Below, piece after piece: positions 59,506-64,000 of a DNA stretch of 64,000 nt. Below the pieces are notes generated by a model, which ran no database searches, was not told where the DNA came from, and was given only the letters and a program-made list of their open reading frames with translations. The DNA is taken from contig JACVTC010000057.1 in assembly GCA_016946835.1 (NCBI GenBank), positions 1 through 64,000 on the forward strand, read 5' to 3'. The position numbers and the translations under genes were made by a program. The stretch comes from Neocallimastix lanati (nom. inval.) (taxonomy: Eukaryota > Neocallimastigomycota > Neocallimastigomycetes > Neocallimastigales > Neocallimastigaceae). Every line of letters starts with the position of its first letter. The first letter of the stretch is position 1.

Positions 59506-60941
59506 TTTTAAGATTTTATATTTGTATATTATAATTACAATTGCTTATTATAATTATTTATTTATTTATTTATTTTTTTTTATTTACTCGTTCTTTCTTT
59601 TTGTATTATTGTTTCGAAAGATATATTTTATTCTATAAAAAAAAATATTCATTTGCATATTAATTACTAATATTTAAAATTTACAATTAATAATAAAATT
59701 TTACTTATATATTCAAAATAAAATTAATATTTATTTACTTTATTATTATGTACTATTATGTACTCTCGAAATGTTGCTTATTCACCTTACTTTTCCTTAT
59801 TATTACTGTTAATATTATCTATTACACCTTTGTATAAATATTATAAATAAATTCAAATAATTTTCTATGAAAAATATTATTCATATTCTTGAAATTTGAA
59901 AATAATAAGCTAATAGGCATTCTCAAGTTTACATTAAGAGCAAAACTGAAAAGATTCAGAACTATTTATAAATGAATTTACATAATAAAATATGTTCTAA
60001 GATCTTTATAACCTTCAATATTAGCTACTTAAATGATAATTTATACAATTTATATTTGAATATCAAATAATCTTAGTAATATTTCGAATATTTTATTCGT
60101 AACTTATTAATTTATACATTTAAACAGGGAAAAAAATATTTTATAAATAAGTATATTTATTTTTTTTTTAAAAGTTTCTCTCTTTTTTTTTTTATTTAAT
60201 ATTATTATTTATTATATTATTGGTAATATAAAATTCTTTAGAGTAAATATTGTATTATAAAAAAATTAGTAAAAAAAGAAACTCAAAAATGTACAATAAA
60301 ATTATATGAATAGTTACAAAATATATTTATGCACTTCAACTTTATCCAAATTTATCTAATCAAAATAATCATAAATTAAGTATAATAAAATTTGAATTAA
60401 AAAAATAAAAAAAAATAAATATATATATAATGTTTTGGTAAAAAGAAATATAAATTATGAATAAATATTATAAAATATTTTTTTTTATCCACTTATTAAC
60501 AATTATGCATTTAATTATTAGACATTGAATATATTGTTTTAATTTTTATATAATTTTTATATAATTTTAGCTTTTTTTATTGATATATTAAAATACATGA
60601 TATAACAATACTAATAAAATATTTGTTTAATTATTAAATATAAAGAATATTAAATTTTAATTTTGTTATGATTAAAATAATATATTCAATTTTATATTTT
60701 ATGACTAATTTCAAAATTAAAAAAAAAAATTATATATATTTCAATTTTTTACTTATTTATTTATTTATTTATTTATTTTATAAAAATGATGAGAAATATT
60801 AAATCTATTGAAAAAAATATATATATAAAAATATATAAATATATATATTTTTTATATGGATAATACAAATAATATATTGTAAAATAAAATCTTTTATTAA
60901 ATTAAATTGAAACAAAAATAGCTCAATTATAATATGTTTAA

Positions 60942-60982
<41 letters not shown>

Positions 60983-62250
60983 TAAAAATAAATAAAAAAA
61001 ATTTTTTTTATAAAGTTTTTTATAATAATTAGGATTATAATAATAATTTTCAATATTTTTTTTGTTACATTTTATAATTATTAAAAATTTAATTATATAA
61101 TTTTATTATAGTTTTAATATATAATTAATATATATATAAAAATAATAATTTAATAATTTGTAAAAAAAAATGTTGTAAATAAATATTGTAAATGTTTTTT
61201 AAAAAAATAAATATACAATAAATAATAAATATTCAGTAAGAAATAATTTATAATATATTCTTAAGTTTTTTTTTTTAATTGTTAAATATTAATAAAAAAT
61301 ATTAATAAAAAATTTTTGAATTTTTATATTATAAATATTGTACCTAATTTATTTAATATTATACCTAATTCATATATTTTGAGTTTTACCAATATAAAAA
61401 AAAATAATCCTCATAATATTTTTTATTGATTGAAATGTTTATACATTTTAAATTACATATATATAGCTAAATATTTAATTAATGTGATATGATAAGTAAC
61501 TACTATAAATCAACGACTTAATTCATCTTTTTCTTCTTGTTTCCATCACTAATATATTTTTTTTTATATAGTAAAATTTAATTATTAGACTTTATGAATT
61601 TATCAAACATAATTAAATTTATGAATTACTATTATTCAATCATATAATTTAAATTTTTATTAATAATATATGAGTATTTAATGAGGTTTGTGTAACATTT
61701 GATTTAAGCATATAAAAATAAATATACAAATAAAGTTTAATACATATATTTATTTTCTCTTAATTACTATAATTCATTTGTTTATTATAAAATTTAAACA
61801 ATAATGAATATAAAAATTTTAAATATTAACGAATTTAAAAATTATACTAAATTTTTTATTAGTAATAAAAATATTCAAATTCTTTTATATAATCTACTAT
61901 TTTATTTTTATATTTTATTATATTATATACATATCTATTTTTTTTTTCCTTTTTAAAATATAAAAATAAAATTACATAAAATTAATACAAATTAATTTTT
62001 AAAAATAATTGAACTTGTAAAAACTTAATAATTTACCATATTCATATGAAATTATATATATTTAAATGTATGTAGTAATATATAAAAGCTAATTAATTTA
62101 TATAAATTTCTATTTACTAATTTCTTGATATTATTATTATATTTAAAAAAACCAAATTTCATTTCATTAGACAAAATTAAAGTATCTCTAAGAGTATAAT
62201 ATTAAAATATATATTAATAAGCAGAATTTATAATATTTTTTAATAAAAAT
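59506..62250. other. Divergent intergenic region between SMG1 and the adenylation gene
   Basis: AT-rich DNA with A/T homopolymers (near 60950-60975) and TA repeats; I find no gene or RNA. It must hold both upstream regions, but no promoter motif stands out. Confidence 0.55.
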
Positions 62251-64000
62251 ATGGATTTTAAAAGAAATATTGATATCATACATGAATTTAATTCATTTAA
62301 AACAATTATCCCAAATCAATTTAAGTAATATACATTACAAAAATCTTCAATTTTTTAAAAAAAATAATTATGGTTATTACTTTTGATATTAAAAATAATT
62401 TCAATATTATTATATATAGGAAATATCTCTTGAATCAACTAACAAATGAAACTATTATAAATTGTTTTCAAGAAAACAATAAATCAAATCCATTAAATTC
62501 AATAATAAAATACAATGATGAAGAAACAAATTATCATGATTTTGAAAATGGTAATTTATTATTATAAATTTAATACAAAAAAAAAAATAATAATAATAAA
62601 AAATAAAAAAAATTAAAATTTAATAAAAAATAAAAGAATCAAATAAAATTGCAATATGGTTGATATCTATAAATAACAAACCTAAAGGTATTATACATAT
62701 ATAATAAACGAATGTTACAAAGAAAATAGGATTTAATAATAATTAAATTTATTTTATTTTATAATAAATTAATAGATAAAATTGGTATTATATTTAGAAA
62801 TACACCAGAATTATTACTCTTTATTGTGGCAATTTTAAAAATAGGTGCCACTGTAGTATTATTTAATGATGAAATATCGGGTAATGTATAATAATTTAAA
62901 AATAATAATAATGTAAAAAAAAAAAAAATAAATAAAATAAAATAAAAAATAATAATAATAAAATATATGATATATTAATAATACTATTTTATTTTCATTT
63001 TCATAATTTAAAAAAATCAATAAAAGAATCAAAATTATATATGGGTTTAAACGAATTAAATATTACTACTTTTATTACTCAAGATGTTTTTCCTAATAAA
63101 ATTTACAATAAATTAAAATATTTAATAAGAAATTTTTATATTTATAAAAGTAAGAAAGAGCAAAAAGATCAACATAATAATAATTCAAATGAAAATAGCA
63201 ATTTTAATAAAATCAAAAGCAATTCCAATAATAATAGTAATAACAGTACAAATTCAATCAAAATTATAAGCCCTGATGAATTAAAATTATTACCTCCAAC
63301 AATACCCTCTGACATTTTCTTAGAGCAAATAAATCTTTACAATATAGCCATTATTCATTATTCAAATACGTAATTTTTTAAAACTAAATTTCTATAATAT
63401 ATATTATTAATTGTATAAATAATATTATTTAAATATTTAATTATAAATAATATCAATAATAGAGTAACATAAAATATTTATATTATATATTTTAAAGAGG
63501 AAAAATTACTGAGTTTTCCCATAGAAATGTTATAGGTATTAATAATTAAACTTTTATTCAATATAAGATATTATTTAGATTTATATTAATATTATAATAA
63601 ATAGTAAAACTGAATATAATATATATATATATTTTTAGCTCATAGTAATATGCTATGTAGTGATTTTAAAATAACAAATAAAGATTATATTTTGTGTAAT
63701 AGTTCTCTGACAAAAAATATAAGATGTAACTATGTAATTTATTGATATACATACTAAAAAACAAATAAAATAATAAAAATCGTAATAATAATTATGTAAA
63801 TAATACTAATATTATTTATTATATATATATATATTTAACATTGATAAGCCCTTTTAAATATATTTATGTTTTTAACAAAAGGTGTAAATTTAATTATAAC
63901 TGATGAAACAAATAATGAAAATATTTGGGATATTTATGATTTATACAAATCAACAATTATTAATGTAATTTTTAAATATAAATACTTTAAAATATTGACA
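62251..64000 (+). CDS. Acyl-CoA-synthetase-like AMP-binding protein, partial, abnormal P-loop
   Basis: Eight small exons keep one frame: 62251-62324, 62420-62550, 62637-62687, 62776-62880, 63027-63369, 63498-63535, 63639-63725 and 63882 onward, cut by the window end. The protein reads like the amino half of an ANL-family adenylating enzyme. In order there are a leading helix with ETIINCFQEN, SNKIAIWLISINNKPKGDKI (the usual SNrvA...GD segment), RNTPELLLFIVAILKIGATVVLFN, and IIHYSNTGK...EFSHRNVI where the P-loop YTSGTTGxPKGV-SH should be. GVNLIITDETNNENIWDIYD follows. A Ser/Asn/Lys-rich insert lies at about 63180-63270. The general pattern is closest to fatty-acyl-CoA synthetases or FATP. The shortened P-loop suggests a pseudoenzyme, an eroded gene or a wrong exon choice. 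Confidence 0.6.

Overview
The window looks like nuclear DNA of an anaerobic gut fungus (Neocallimastigomycota), or failing that another extremely AT-rich eukaryote. The reasons are: extreme AT bias, very long AT-only intergenic tracts full of homopolymers and (AAAAT)n arrays, short GT-AG introns, Asn-rich proteins encoded by AAT runs, Ty3/gypsy and FLYWCH-MULE transposons, and a bacterial-looking biosynthetic megasynthase. The assignment is an inference; no rRNA or marker gene is present.

Positions 1-29,200 are a nest of transposable elements. Element A (11-7022) is a full-length Ty3/gypsy element with visually identical LTRs but a gag-pol broken in several places. Element B (7657 to about 15,610) is an internally deleted relative. 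Its 5' LTR is split by a solo LTR with a 5-bp target duplication, and its interior carries a 40-bp minisatellite and a complete 4.3-kb Mutator-like element (9942-14265, 9-bp target duplication, dead transposase). Positions 15,793-23,196 hold a chromovirus remnant (family C), two solo LTRs of the same family inserted side by side in it, and a gag-only element (family F) inserted in its 3' LTR. A second MULE relic and a giant inverted (AAAAT)n/(TTTTA)n array follow (23,716-26,275). From there to 33,430 there is AT-rich DNA with one old LTR fragment and one copia-gag relic.

Positions 33,431-44,579 encode the most interesting gene: a 3,599-residue megasynthase, read across two short introns, with domain order alpha-oxoamine-synthase-like, ketosynthase, acyltransferase-like, coiled coil, dehydratase, enoylreductase, ketoreductase, two crotonase-fold (ECH) domains and an HMG-CoA-synthase-like domain. 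HMGS plus two ECH domains is the beta-branching cassette of bacterial trans-AT polyketide pathways, here fused to a reducing PKS in one eukaryotic polypeptide. The AT-like domain lacks its Ser and His, the AOS-like domain lacks its PLP lysine, and no ACP or release domain is visible. The protein must therefore rely on partners encoded elsewhere.

Positions 46,615-59,505 (minus strand) encode SMG1, the PI3K-like kinase of nonsense-mediated decay. It is reconstructed here as ten exons and 3,953 residues with a 47-Asn tract. It converges on the megasynthase. Divergent from SMG1, the last 1.75 kb hold the first eight exons of an acyl-CoA-synthetase-like adenylation gene that runs off the window and has an abnormal P-loop. 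Apart from a speculative acyl-activating link between this gene and the megasynthase, the three genes show no obvious shared pathway.
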